Source: a virus. From it: a stretch of DNA of 54,194 nucleotides. The DNA lies in IMG/VR virus record IMGVR_UViG_3300005470_000003, positions 1 to 54,194 of that record, one strand, 5' to 3'. The notes under the pieces were generated by a model. It did not search any database. It saw only the letters and a program-made list of their open reading frames with translations, and was not told the origin of the DNA. The translations under genes and the position numbers were made by a program. Positions 39,466 to 47,089 of this stretch are shown here, piece after piece; the stretch's first letter is position 1, and each line of letters starts with the position of its first letter.

Positions 39466-39801
39466 GTGTACGAATATAAGGCAAGAGTGGTTAGAATTGT
39501 TGATGCTGACACATTTGATGTTTTAGTTGATCTTGGATTTGATTTAAGTTTTAAGATTAGAATTAGAATAAATGATTATGATGCTCCCGAAATTTGGCGT
39601 CCAAGAAATCAATCTGAAGCAGAGCATGGAGATAAAGCTACAGCACAGGCAAATAAACTTGTTTGGCAAAAAGATATAACTATTAGGACTTATAAATTAG
39701 GGATTTATGGTAGATACACTGCCGATGTGATACTACCAGATGGAAGAAGTTATTCTACTTTAATGAAGGAGCTTGGATTTGAAAAATCTGAGAATTATTA
39801 A
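39466..39801 (+). CDS. Snase-like (thermonuclease) protein (111 aa)
   Basis: VVRIVDADTFDVLVDLGF and FKIRIRINDYDAPE carry the Asp, Arg and Glu of the staphylococcal-nuclease site, and GRYTADVILPDGRS the second Arg. This fold cuts DNA or RNA with Ca. Start is GTG 39466 with weak GGAAAA upstream. No signal peptide, so intracellular. The stop overlaps the start of the next tagged gene by one base. Confidence 0.8.
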   Translation: MYEYKARVVRIVDADTFDVLVDLGFDLSFKIRIRINDYDAPEIWRPRNQSEAEHGDKATAQANKLVWQKDITIRTYKLGIYGRYTADVILPDGRSYSTLMKELGFEKSENY

Positions 39802-40067
39802 TGAAAGCTATTGATATATTACAGATGTTCGAAAAGAAATTTGAAATTGGTGAAGGAACTGTTGTAATTATTAATCCAAAAATTTCTGGATCTGATGGTG
39901 GTGTTGGTATAGTTAAAGATCCTAGAGATGGGAAATTTATGATTGTGAAAAATTTTAAAACTATGAAAACTCATTCTTTTGCTGGTTCTGATATTAGGCA
40001 TTTAGATGATCCAAGGGCAGATGAGTGGATCACACCGGAAATAGAGAAGATTTTGAACAAGATGTAA
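39801..40067 (+). CDS. tagged protein (88 aa)
   Basis: ATG 39801 shares its A with the previous TAA. The tag MKAIDILQMFEKK precedes a small beta-rich, KOW-like strand pattern (GEGTVVIINPKISGSDGGVG). The C-terminus (WITPEIEKILNKM) has a remnant duplicate at 40179. Confidence 0.6.
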   Translation: MKAIDILQMFEKKFEIGEGTVVIINPKISGSDGGVGIVKDPRDGKFMIVKNFKTMKTHSFAGSDIRHLDDPRADEWITPEIEKILNKM

Positions 40068-40084
40068 ATTATTTACTTTCCCAA

Positions 40085-40165
40085 TTTTTATGATGGCAGT
40101 CATGAAACCCTGTCCATGGTCAATGGTTGAATTGACTCACACACTACTTATGTGCATGGGTGATG
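40085..40165 (+). ncRNA. structured RNA family, copy 1 (partial)
   Basis: Shares TCATGAAA-x-CCTGTCCATG and CACACACTACTTATG with copy 2. The hairpin GTCAAT-GGTTGA-ATTGAC (40119-40136) has a perfect stem whose sequence differs from the other copies while the loop is kept. The 3' half, with the closing GTAGTGT and U-tract, is missing. Confidence 0.6.
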
Positions 40166-40178
40166 TATCCATTTTTTT

Positions 40179-40232
40179 GATTATTCAAAGGCCGGTGAGC
40201 AAATCACACCCGATGTAGAGAATATTCTATAG
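40179..40232 (+). pseudogene. C-terminal remnant of a duplicate of 39801
   Basis: Reads DYSKAGEQITPDVENIL then stop, against ADEWITPEIEKIL in the gene at 39801. It replaces the 3' part of the structured RNA copy before it. Confidence 0.5.
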
Positions 40233-40241
40233 GGCAATGTA

Positions 40242-40670
40242 ATGGAAATTAAACAAAAATTAATTCATGAAAAATCATTGAGTTCGAAAAATTCTAGTGA
40301 ATCCAGAGTTCTTAAAATGTTAGCTATGCAATCACTTAAGATACCATCCAACATCAATGATAAAATTATAAAATGGACTGGTGAACGTAATAAGAATTGT
40401 TATATGTTATCAGGACGTTTTGGACTCGATAATGATGATTGGGAAGTTTGTCACGGAATTATAAATCCACCGATAGGACCATATAGTAATACTGATTATG
40501 ATCATGCTTGGTGTGAAAAAAGTAATGTGGTGTATGAATCTGTTTTTAATAAATTTTTTGAAAAGAAAGATTATTATGATGTATACATTCCAATGGATGT
40601 TAAACGTTACAAAGGTAATTCGTTAAGACGTATAATTTTAAAGAATGAAACATGGGGTCCATGGAAATGA
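40242..40670 (+). CDS. protein with Cys-His hydrolase-like pattern (142 aa)
   Basis: A possible Cys-His active site: NCYMLSGRFG near the centre and DHAWCEKSNVVYES after it, which recalls small phage and bacterial proteins with a C...HAW...D arrangement (transglutaminase-like). Not enough for a firm call. The start is ATG 40242 with GGGCAATG upstream. Not tagged at the N-terminus. Confidence 0.5.
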   Translation: MEIKQKLIHEKSLSSKNSSESRVLKMLAMQSLKIPSNINDKIIKWTGERNKNCYMLSGRFGLDNDDWEVCHGIINPPIGPYSNTDYDHAWCEKSNVVYESVFNKFFEKKDYYDVYIPMDVKRYKGNSLRRIILKNETWGPWK

Positions 40671-40807
40671 AGGATAGATTTAAGGAAAAATCAAAGAAGC
40701 ATATTAAGGTTGATTCTGGTACATTGAATAGTATTATGGAAAGTACAAAAAGTAAAGCTAGTAAATTAATTACAATTCTAGAGTCTGTTGTTAAGAAAAC
40801 AAATTAA
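40667..40807 (+). CDS. small protein with internal tag-like segment (46 aa)
   Basis: Overlaps the previous stop by ATGA. The second half reads KSKASKLITILESVV, which matches the tag pattern but begins at residue 28. An internal ATG (residue 24) could give a nearly standard tag. Confidence 0.45.
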   Translation: MKDRFKEKSKKHIKVDSGTLNSIMESTKSKASKLITILESVVKKTN

Positions 40808-40859
40808 ATAATATCATCTTTGGTGGGTTCTGTATTTAGGGCTGATCTCCACCATGGGC

Positions 40860-41010
40860 GCTGCTGCGTTTTTCGGTTTTTGTGGCAGCAAATCATGAAA
40901 TCCTGTCCATGACTCAATGTTTGAATTGGGCCACACACTACTTATGCGCAGGATAGTATACCTCCTTTCTTTGACTGCAAAATAGAGTTGGGTAGTGTCT
41001 CTTTTTTTAT
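40860..41010 (+). ncRNA. structured RNA family, copy 2 (full)
   Basis: Three stems: GCTGC/GCAGC (40860-40864 with 40885-40889), CTCAAT-GTTTGA-ATTGGG (40913-40930) and a long-range ACACTAC/GTAGTGT (40935-40941 with 40992-40998) followed by CTCTTTTTTTA. The last looks like an intrinsic terminator. Inside the long loop, 40960-40970 reads ACCTCCTTTCT, identical to an anti-Shine-Dalgarno sequence. It lies directly before the tagged membrane gene at 41034. Confidence 0.65.
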
Positions 41011-41033
41011 TATCAAATAATGGTGAATATAAT

Positions 41034-41627
41034 ATGACTAAGGCTACTGATATTATTGATTTATATGTGGGGCTTGAATTAGATGAAGCCTTTTATCGAG
41101 GTTTACAAATACTTGAATCTTATGATTTAACAGATCAATGTGAGACTGCAAATCAAGAGAAGACAGATGAAGCGTTTGGGGTGGTAGCAATACTCGGGCT
41201 AGTTATGGCTATGCCTAGTTTTGTTAAGTTGGTTGCCAAGGCGTTTGGTTGGATTTATAAAAAGATTGTTAAGTTATTTACGAAAAAAGATATAGATTCA
41301 CCTGAATTCATAGATAAGATTATTATTTTTGCAGAAAAATGGCATGATAAATACATTATTGTCCTTGAAAAGATTTTGAAAATAGCTGGTGTGTTTAAGG
41401 CAGCTAAATTAGAAGATCATGAGAAACAAAAGATGGCTGCTGAGGTCTTATTTTATATAATTGTGTTCGGTATGGCTGTCTATAGTGGTGTTGGAGCCAC
41501 TAAAGCAATAATTACTGCCATTCAGAATAGTAGTGCAGCACACAGTAAGATCGCGGTCATAGAAAGTGTATTAACTGGATTGAAATCCAAGGAGGTAAAG
41601 ACATTTATACAAAACATAAGTGCTTAA
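41034..41627 (+). CDS. tagged membrane protein (197 aa)
   Basis: ATG 41034 after ATGGTGA gives the tag MTKATDIIDLYVGLELDEAF. Two hydrophobic helices follow: GVVAILGLVMAMPSFVKLV (about 53-72) and EVLFYIIVFGMAVYSGVG (about 137-155), with a basic region between. A packaged membrane-active protein might take part in DNA entry; that is inference. Confidence 0.65.
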   Translation: MTKATDIIDLYVGLELDEAFYRGLQILESYDLTDQCETANQEKTDEAFGVVAILGLVMAMPSFVKLVAKAFGWIYKKIVKLFTKKDIDSPEFIDKIIIFAEKWHDKYIIVLEKILKIAGVFKAAKLEDHEKQKMAAEVLFYIIVFGMAVYSGVGATKAIITAIQNSSAAHSKIAVIESVLTGLKSKEVKTFIQNISA

Positions 41628-41815
41628 GTTGTAACTGTTAATATCTATAATTATTATTTTGTTTTTATAAACTATATTAATCGTTTAAATAATATGAATT
41701 ATGTCTTTAATACCTTTTATGTAAAAAGTAATTTTATTATCAGCTACTGTAGGAACTATATTAGTTCATTGTAAGGGTAGATAATTCTAGACGATAAATA
41801 TTCATTGGATTGATC
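41628..41815. other. intergenic region without clear feature
   Basis: About 190 bp of A/T-rich DNA between two tagged genes. A stretch near 41695 resembles the leader at 14058 (TGAATT-x-TGTC...CTTTT). I see no gene, terminator or promoter I could defend. Confidence 0.4.
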
Positions 41816-42703
41816 ATGTTGATAAAAGCAAATGACATAATTTCACTATTCGAATCAAAAGAATTGATGTATCACGGAACATCATCCAAGTTTTTAGATA
41901 GTATCATAAAGAACGGTCTTTTATTTAAAGAGGATGGAAGGGTTTGGGGTACTAAACAGGTTTCAACTCATTTGAATGATCTTGAATCTTATCATGGAAC
42001 TTATTTTACACTGAATTTTATGACTGCATATAGTGCATCTGGTCAAGCACATCGTAAATTTGGTGGAAATCGTTTAATTATAATTGCCAATATTGAGACC
42101 AGGACCCCGCAAGTAGTTGCAGATGAAGATGATGTCAAGAATAAAATTACCATTTTTTCAAAAGATTATAAAATTTACCCTGAAAGCGATACACTTAAAG
42201 TTGACATATTGAAATATGATAGTCTTGATTATGAAAGAAGTTGGGAAGAATTTAAATCAAGTGTAACTTATGGTAGATTGGGTTTTCCAAAGAAGTTGGA
42301 TTTATTATTTCCATTATATAAAGACTTATTGCTTGCTAAATTGTTATGGGAATTGTCATTTCATGATGTTGAAAAAGTTACTGGAATAAGTTACGATTTA
42401 AAACAGCTGCATAAAAAATATGATTTTAAAAATGCAAGGAGTAACTTTAGGAGTTTGTTTGATAAATTTTTGAAAAAGTTAAATTTTTTAGCAAGCCCGC
42501 CTCCTACTGGTCGTTTCATGCATTCAGTGAGGATGACAGATCCTGTTGGTTTCAAAGGGAAAAACAGAATTGTATATATTGTTGAAAATACTGACGATAA
42601 AAAATACATATGGACTGAAAGATATAATAAAAGTGGTGTTGCAAAGGAAATGTTTTTGAAAAATATAAAAACAAGTTTGTCTAAAAACGCTACAATTATC
42701 TAA
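41816..42703 (+). CDS. tagged ADP-ribosyltransferase-like protein (295 aa)
   Basis: The tag MLIKANDIISLFESK is followed at once by ELMYHGTSSKFLDSIIKNGL, the His-Gly-Thr-Ser NAD-binding strand of the HYE/PARP-type ART fold. YHGTYFTLNFMTAYSAS is the second (Tyr) motif and NRLIIIANIETRTPQVVADED the third-strand region. T4 Alt is a head-packaged ART injected to modify host RNA polymerase, which this may parallel. The target is unknown. Confidence 0.75.
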   Translation: MLIKANDIISLFESKELMYHGTSSKFLDSIIKNGLLFKEDGRVWGTKQVSTHLNDLESYHGTYFTLNFMTAYSASGQAHRKFGGNRLIIIANIETRTPQVVADEDDVKNKITIFSKDYKIYPESDTLKVDILKYDSLDYERSWEEFKSSVTYGRLGFPKKLDLLFPLYKDLLLAKLLWELSFHDVEKVTGISYDLKQLHKKYDFKNARSNFRSLFDKFLKKLNFLASPPPTGRFMHSVRMTDPVGFKGKNRIVYIVENTDDKKYIWTERYNKSGVAKEMFLKNIKTSLSKNATII

Positions 42704-42727
42704 TTTTGTTTATTTTTTTGGTGTAAT

Positions 42728-43405
42728 ATGACTATTGCAAGAGATATTTTAAGAATCATAGAAGATAGATGGGGTACCAATTTTTCAGGTGACGACACTG
42801 GAAATTGGGAATCAAAATTAATATTATCAAACGATTGGACAATGACTTGTGGACTTTCATTAAAAAATGATAGGAAAAATTATTCAGTTGAAGGTGCAAC
42901 AGAGGATCATCCTGGTTTTAGAAAAGCTCTTGATGAAATTGTTAAAAAATATCCATATATAAAAGATTATCTTATATCTTTTGATGGGCCATATATTAAA
43001 ATATCTGATGTATTAAAGCGTAAGAAATTTTCTTGGAAAGATATTACACTGTATCATGGAACGGCCTCAGCCTTTTTGGATTCTATAAAAAAGAATGGGT
43101 TGAGTCCAAGGTCTGTTACTAATCAAAATGCCGGGTATGGTTCATTTGTTGGGGCTAAAAGTGGTAATAAAGATGCCATATATCTCACAACACAAATTGG
43201 AATGGCTAAATTTGCTGGTTTAGAAGTTTCAAGTAAAACAAATTCAGATAGGATAATATTATCGGTAAATGGAAAAGATCTCAATCCAAAGCTTTTGATT
43301 CCAGATGAAGATAGTAGAAAACAAACACCAGAAGATAGTTTATTTAAAATTGGATCGGTTGGGTATCTAGGGATTATTCCGTTTAGTCAGTTGTCAAGGT
43401 CTTAA
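42728..43405 (+). CDS. tagged ADP-ribosyltransferase-like protein (225 aa)
   Basis: The tag MTIARDILRIIEDRW comes first, then about 85 residues without assignment, then ITLYHGTASAFLDSIKKNGLSPR, YGSFVGAKSGNKDAIYLTT and RIILSVNGKDLNP: the H, Y and strand-3 segments of an ART/Tpt1-like fold. The end (SVGYLGIIPFSQL) is typical of the last strand. A fragment of the same 5' end recurs at 45053. Confidence 0.72.
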   Translation: MTIARDILRIIEDRWGTNFSGDDTGNWESKLILSNDWTMTCGLSLKNDRKNYSVEGATEDHPGFRKALDEIVKKYPYIKDYLISFDGPYIKISDVLKRKKFSWKDITLYHGTASAFLDSIKKNGLSPRSVTNQNAGYGSFVGAKSGNKDAIYLTTQIGMAKFAGLEVSSKTNSDRIILSVNGKDLNPKLLIPDEDSRKQTPEDSLFKIGSVGYLGIIPFSQLSRS

Positions 43406-43409
43406 TACC

Positions 43410-43622
43410 TTGGTTTGTTAGGTGACTAACAACGATTAAAAGAGCTGATTAGTCTAAGTCTTAATTGACTACGTTATCTTAGAATATATAGGTACTTCAG
43501 AATGCCTCCCAAGTTCTGAACACTACGGATGATAGTTAAACAGAGTTCAAAGACTCGGTGCTATTATTAAAAACCTAAGAATAACATTGACGATGGGAAT
43601 CAACTCCGAAAGGAGATTTATA
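43410..43622 (+). ncRNA. HEARO/omega-RNA-like RNA of IscB 2
   Basis: The 210 bp before the IscB start hold a GTTAG-GTGA-CTAAC hairpin (43417-43430), a core with CCTCCCAAGTTCTGAAC ... AGAGTTCAAAGACTCGG pairing, and the final hairpin CTCC-GAAA-GGAG (43604-43615) 7 bases before ATG 43623. The final stem differs in sequence from that of the first IscB RNA (AGCC/GGCT) while the GAAA loop is kept. The hairpin overlaps the ribosome site. Confidence 0.75.
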
Positions 43623-44813
43623 ATGAATCCAAAAGTATTTGTTTTGGCAGAAGATGGGACACCATTGATGCCTACAACTGCATCAAGGGCTAGACGAAAA
43701 TTGAGGGATGGTCAAGCTAAAGTTGTGAAAAGAGAACCTTTCACAATTCAATTGCTTTACAAATCAGGAATGGAGATTCAACCAATTAAGTTGGGGATTG
43801 ATTCGGGCTATCAAAATATAGGTTTTTCCGCAACAACAGAAAAAGATGAATTAATATCCGGTGAAGTTAAGTTGGATAATGGAATGTCAAAGAGAATCCA
43901 AGACAAAGCCATATATCGTAGGAATCGCAGGAATAGACTTAGATACAGACAATCAAGATTTGATAATAGAACACAAAAAGAAAATTGGTTGCCACCATCA
44001 ATTCAAAGAAGATTTGATACTAATATTAGTCTTATTAACAAATTGAGATCAATACTTCCTATTTCTGAGATTATTGTTGAGGCAGGTAGTTTTGATATTC
44101 AAAAGTTACAAAATCCTGAAATTGAAAGTAAACAATATCAACAAGGTGAAATGTATGGTTATGCAAATCTAAAATCTTATCTTTTGACAAGAGAAAAAAG
44201 TTTATGTCAATTGTGTGGTAAAGTTCACAAAAAGTGGCAGATGCATCATATTATTCCAAGGTCTAAAGGTGGAACAAATAGACCAAAGAATTTTGCATTG
44301 TTGGGCGATAAATGTCATGATAAATTGCATAAACAAAATTTATATCACAAATTAAAAAAGAATAGACAATTTAAAGGATCTACTTTCATGTCTATCATTA
44401 GAAAGAGATTCTATGATTTCGGATATAACGTAGTTTATGGTTATCAGACCTTTGTGGATCGCAATAAATTGAGTTTATCTAAGAGTCATGCAAATGATGC
44501 CTTTGTAATATCAGGTGGTATAAATCAAAATAGAGTAAATATGTTCATAGTAACTCAAAAAAGAAAAAATAATAGATGTCTGCAAATTAATAGAAAGTCG
44601 GGAATTTTGATTCGTAGAAAGAGATATAGTATTCGACCAAAAGATTTAGTTAAATATTCAGGTAAGATGTTTGAAGTGATAGGGATTATTAGTAGGGGAT
44701 TAAGTGTTGGTCTGACGGATGGAATTAAAAAGATTTATAAATCACCATCAAAATTGGATGATTGGATCTTTCATAGAAAGACATTGATTTGGAGAAACTG
44801 TATAGGTCAATAA
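43623..44813 (+). CDS. iscB: IscB RNA-guided nuclease, intact (396 aa)
   Basis: An ancestor-type relative of Cas9. The PLMP domain is present (residues 1-50, with T-PLMP-T at 13-18). RuvC-I is KLGIDSG (D60), the bridge helix YRRNRRNRLRYRQSRF, RuvC-II IIVEAGSFD (E153), the HNH domain runs from CQLC (195-198) through MHHIIPRSKGG (H208-H209), and RuvC-III is SHANDA (H289, D292). All catalytic residues are kept. I start at ATG 43623 (not 43587) because the RNA hairpin and GGAG lie just upstream. No TnpA transposase is beside it. Confidence 0.92.
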   Translation: MNPKVFVLAEDGTPLMPTTASRARRKLRDGQAKVVKREPFTIQLLYKSGMEIQPIKLGIDSGYQNIGFSATTEKDELISGEVKLDNGMSKRIQDKAIYRRNRRNRLRYRQSRFDNRTQKENWLPPSIQRRFDTNISLINKLRSILPISEIIVEAGSFDIQKLQNPEIESKQYQQGEMYGYANLKSYLLTREKSLCQLCGKVHKKWQMHHIIPRSKGGTNRPKNFALLGDKCHDKLHKQNLYHKLKKNRQFKGSTFMSIIRKRFYDFGYNVVYGYQTFVDRNKLSLSKSHANDAFVISGGINQNRVNMFIVTQKRKNNRCLQINRKSGILIRRKRYSIRPKDLVKYSGKMFEVIGIISRGLSVGLTDGIKKIYKSPSKLDDWIFHRKTLIWRNCIGQ

Positions 44814-44815
44814 TA

Positions 44816-45013
44816 ATGATAGGTGAGAAGGCAACTATTTGTTTATGTCCAAAATGTAATTGTAAACACAAATATAAGATTTATTGGGTTGGCAACGGCA
44901 TTCCTCGTGTCTATTGTAAAATTTGTAGGGCAATAATTTCAAGAAGAATATTTATGGAATCATATAAAGTCAGCAACGGTTCAAATTCATCACAACGTTT
45001 AGTCGATACCTAA
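44816..45013 (+). CDS. zinc-ribbon protein next to IscB 2 (65 aa)
   Basis: Starts 2 bp after the IscB stop. CLCPKCNC and YCKIC give two metal knuckles separated by a basic WVGNGIPR loop. The tight spacing suggests it is expressed with IscB. Its last codons lie in a shortened GTCGAT repeat. Confidence 0.6.
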   Translation: MIGEKATICLCPKCNCKHKYKIYWVGNGIPRVYCKICRAIISRRIFMESYKVSNGSNSSQRLVDT

Positions 45014-45038
45014 TGGTATGAATTTTTAATAATTTAGA
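45002..45038 (+). repeat. GTCGAT repeat, copy E (shortened)
   Basis: Reads GTCGAT-ACCTAATGGTATG then AATTTTTAATAATT. It lacks the AACCCCAT of the other copies but shares the AATTTTTAATAATT tail with copy B, which lies beside the first IscB RNA. Copies near both IscB genes hint at a link. Confidence 0.55.
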
Positions 45039-45052
45039 ATTGGTGCCATAAT

Positions 45053-45100
45053 ATGACTATTGCAAGAGACATTTTTAAAAATTATAGAAGATGGAGGTAA
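45053..45100 (+). pseudogene. 5' fragment of the 42728 gene
   Basis: MTIARDIFKNYRRWR, then stop. At the DNA level it matches the first ~45 bases of the tagged gene at 42728 with a one-base shift. A leftover of tag duplication. Confidence 0.55.
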
Positions 45101-45105
45101 TTATT

Positions 45106-46028
45106 ATGAGTAAGGCTAGTATGATATTGGAAATTCTTGAACCAAAAGATCCTAGTAAAATTTCTTATTCTCTAATCTTGATGAAAAGTCAGAATTGATT
45201 TTGAAGACTTTTTATCATAAAAATCCTGAAAAATATAAGTTTAATCTTTTTCATATATATGATCTCGATTTAAGAGAATCTTTAGCAAAAATTGTTGGAT
45301 TGGATATTGACTGGGATTATGATCAACATGAAGTTAATAAATCTCTTACTTTTTTTGCTAATAAATTTTATGAATTTTCAGAATCTAATGAATATTTAAT
45401 CAGCAGGGGGGTTACTGAAGATCAAATTAATAGATTTAAGTTAGGCAATGTTTCGGGATTTTTCAATCATTTGGAAAAAAATGTTGATCTTTATGATTTT
45501 AATGAAGTCTCAAAAAGTTTAATGAGATTTTATATATGTTCCATGCAAGAAGTATCCAGCCTCTATGGTCCTACTGAAATGGTTACTATTCCAAATTTTA
45601 ATGTTGATTGTTTAGGAATAGTAGGTAGAGTTGTTGGTTATACTGATAAATATAAGATAGATAGGAACATTCATAAATTTTCGAATACCAATCAACTGAC
45701 TTATCTTTTAGGGGAAGATGTTCTTGATGATTATGATTGGGTTTATCTTGTAGAAGGGGTATTTGATCTTCTTGCTATGGATAGAATTGGAATAAAGAAT
45801 GTAGTTACAGCTTCTGCAACATCACTTTCTAATATGCATGTGAAAAAATTAATGGGAAAAGGGGTAATTGCTATATTTGATAATGATTTAGGCGGATACC
45901 ATGGAATTGAAAGATTAAAAAATCAGGATATTGATTTAATTGATGGTGTTCAAATTGATTTTGCTAAAGATATAGACGAGGCTGATCCAAATCAATTATA
46001 TAATTGGGTTACAAGCATGTTTCTTTAA
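45106..46028 (+). pseudogene. tagged TOPRIM (DnaG-like) gene, frameshifted
   Basis: From ATG 45106 (TGGAGGT upstream) the frame gives the tag MSKASMILEILEPKDPSK and ends at 45196-45198. The frame one base earlier is open from 45159 and runs to 46028: a domain with VYLVEGVFDLLAMDRIG (TOPRIM Glu), VVTASATSLS and VIAIFDNDLGGYHG (TOPRIM Asp-x-Asp), as in DnaG-type primases. A single-base change near 45160-45173 would join them. If not frameshifted, translation would need a TTG start at 45195. Confidence 0.65.
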
Positions 46029-46156
46029 GGCACTATAATAATTAGTAAATAATGTTAATTGTTTGTGTGTTCTAGTGTGTAGTTTCGAAAGCAAAATAGC
46101 ACCAGGTTCAAATTTATTTCAACGTTTAGATAATAATTGATATTTTTTAAGTTTAT

Positions 46157-46300
46157 CTCATCATTGCCTTTTTCGCATTTTAGGCAATGAGTAATTATGT
46201 CTATCCAAGTCTGATGTTTGAATCAGAACAAACACTACTATTGCATAGAGTACTACCTCCTTTGTTGGGATTATTGAGGGTTGGGTAGTGTCCCTCTTTT
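46157..46300 (+). ncRNA. structured RNA family, copy 3 (full)
   Basis: Stems: CATTGCC/GGCAATG (46162-46168 with 46183-46189), TCTGAT-GTTTGA-ATCAGA (46210-46227) and ACACTAC/GTAGTGT (46232-46238 with 46285-46291), followed by CCCTCTTTTTA. ACCTCCTTT recurs at 46255-46263. The stems differ from copy 2 in sequence but keep pairing. It fills most of the 318-bp gap 46029-46346; I see nothing else in that gap apart from a TTCAAATT...CAACGTTTAG stretch like the one at 44980. Confidence 0.65.
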
Positions 46301-46346
46301 TATATGTTGTAATTTTTACTAAAATTTATTAATGGTGATCATAATT

Positions 46347-46511
46347 ATGAATGTATTGATATGGCTTCTTGATTTTTTTGGTATTTTTAAAACTGTAAAT
46401 GTAAAGAACGATATAGATAAATATGCTGCTGCCTATGTTATATTTTTAGTCTCAGTCATATTTCTCGGGTCTCTGATTGTTTTATCATTTGTTAAACACT
46501 TTTTTAATTAG
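46347..46511 (+). CDS. small membrane protein (54 aa)
   Basis: ATG 46347 after ATGGTGAT. Two hydrophobic stretches (residues 2-14 and 29-49), the second a clear transmembrane helix. It directly follows structured RNA copy 3. Confidence 0.5.
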   Translation: MNVLIWLLDFFGIFKTVNVKNDIDKYAAAYVIFLVSVIFLGSLIVLSFVKHFFN

Positions 46512-46522
46512 TAGGGGTCACA

Positions 46523-47086
46523 ATGCCAACACCAACAATAGAAAAAGTCGCTGATGTGTGCGATATAGATAAAGAAGAAGTTGAAAACTTATGGTCTAAA
46601 GCTAAAATCATTGCTAAGAATAATGGAGTTGAAAAATATTCATATGTTATGGGCGTTTTTAAGAAACTGATTGGTGATGATTGTATAAAAAAATTAGATT
46701 GGGAGAAAAGTGAAAGCAAAGCTGAAGAAATCTTGGAATTGCTTGAAAGAACAGTTAATTCAGAATTGTTGCTAGAACGGTTTGATTCTGATCTAGGTAA
46801 TTTTTATGCATCAGATGTTGGTACTATAAATTTCCAGATACATCCACGAGAATCGTCTGCTGAGGTCGATGTTTTTTCATTTGTTTATAAGGCTAATAAT
46901 AAAGATACTTATAGATTATTTTATGATGATTTTAAAGACATATATGCTGTTGCTAAGGGTAGATGGGAAAAGGAAGCAGAAGAATTAGCAAAGGCTGTTA
47001 AAATAGCTCAAGACGCTTTGGTATTGAAATTTCAAGGTGAGTTGCAAGCAGAAGTAGATAAATTAGATAAGAAGTATAATGGATAA
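46523..47086 (+). CDS. phage protein with internal tag (187 aa)
   Basis: The N-terminal 55 residues (PTPTIEKVADVCDIDKEEVE ... YSYVMGVFKKLIG) form a module I recall from virion proteins of large phages. After it comes ESKAEEILELLERTV (residues 65-79), which matches the tag but is internal. The rest is a charged alpha/beta domain ending in a coiled coil. Confidence 0.55.
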   Translation: MPTPTIEKVADVCDIDKEEVENLWSKAKIIAKNNGVEKYSYVMGVFKKLIGDDCIKKLDWEKSESKAEEILELLERTVNSELLLERFDSDLGNFYASDVGTINFQIHPRESSAEVDVFSFVYKANNKDTYRLFYDDFKDIYAVAKGRWEKEAEELAKAVKIAQDALVLKFQGELQAEVDKLDKKYNG

Positions 47087-47089
47087 CAA

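Noticed and set aside
43587-43622. Upstream ATG 43587 as the IscB start
   Set aside because: It would put the GAAA-capped RNA hairpin inside the coding region. ATG 43623 follows GGAG and gives the usual PLMP beginning.
45156-45175. Programmed -1 frameshift in the TOPRIM gene
   Set aside because: No X-XXY-YYZ heptamer is in register and there is no clear downstream stem. A plain mutation or sequence error is simpler.
44972-46130. GGTTCAAATT stretches as tRNA T-arms
   Set aside because: No acceptor or anticodon stems can be built around either copy.
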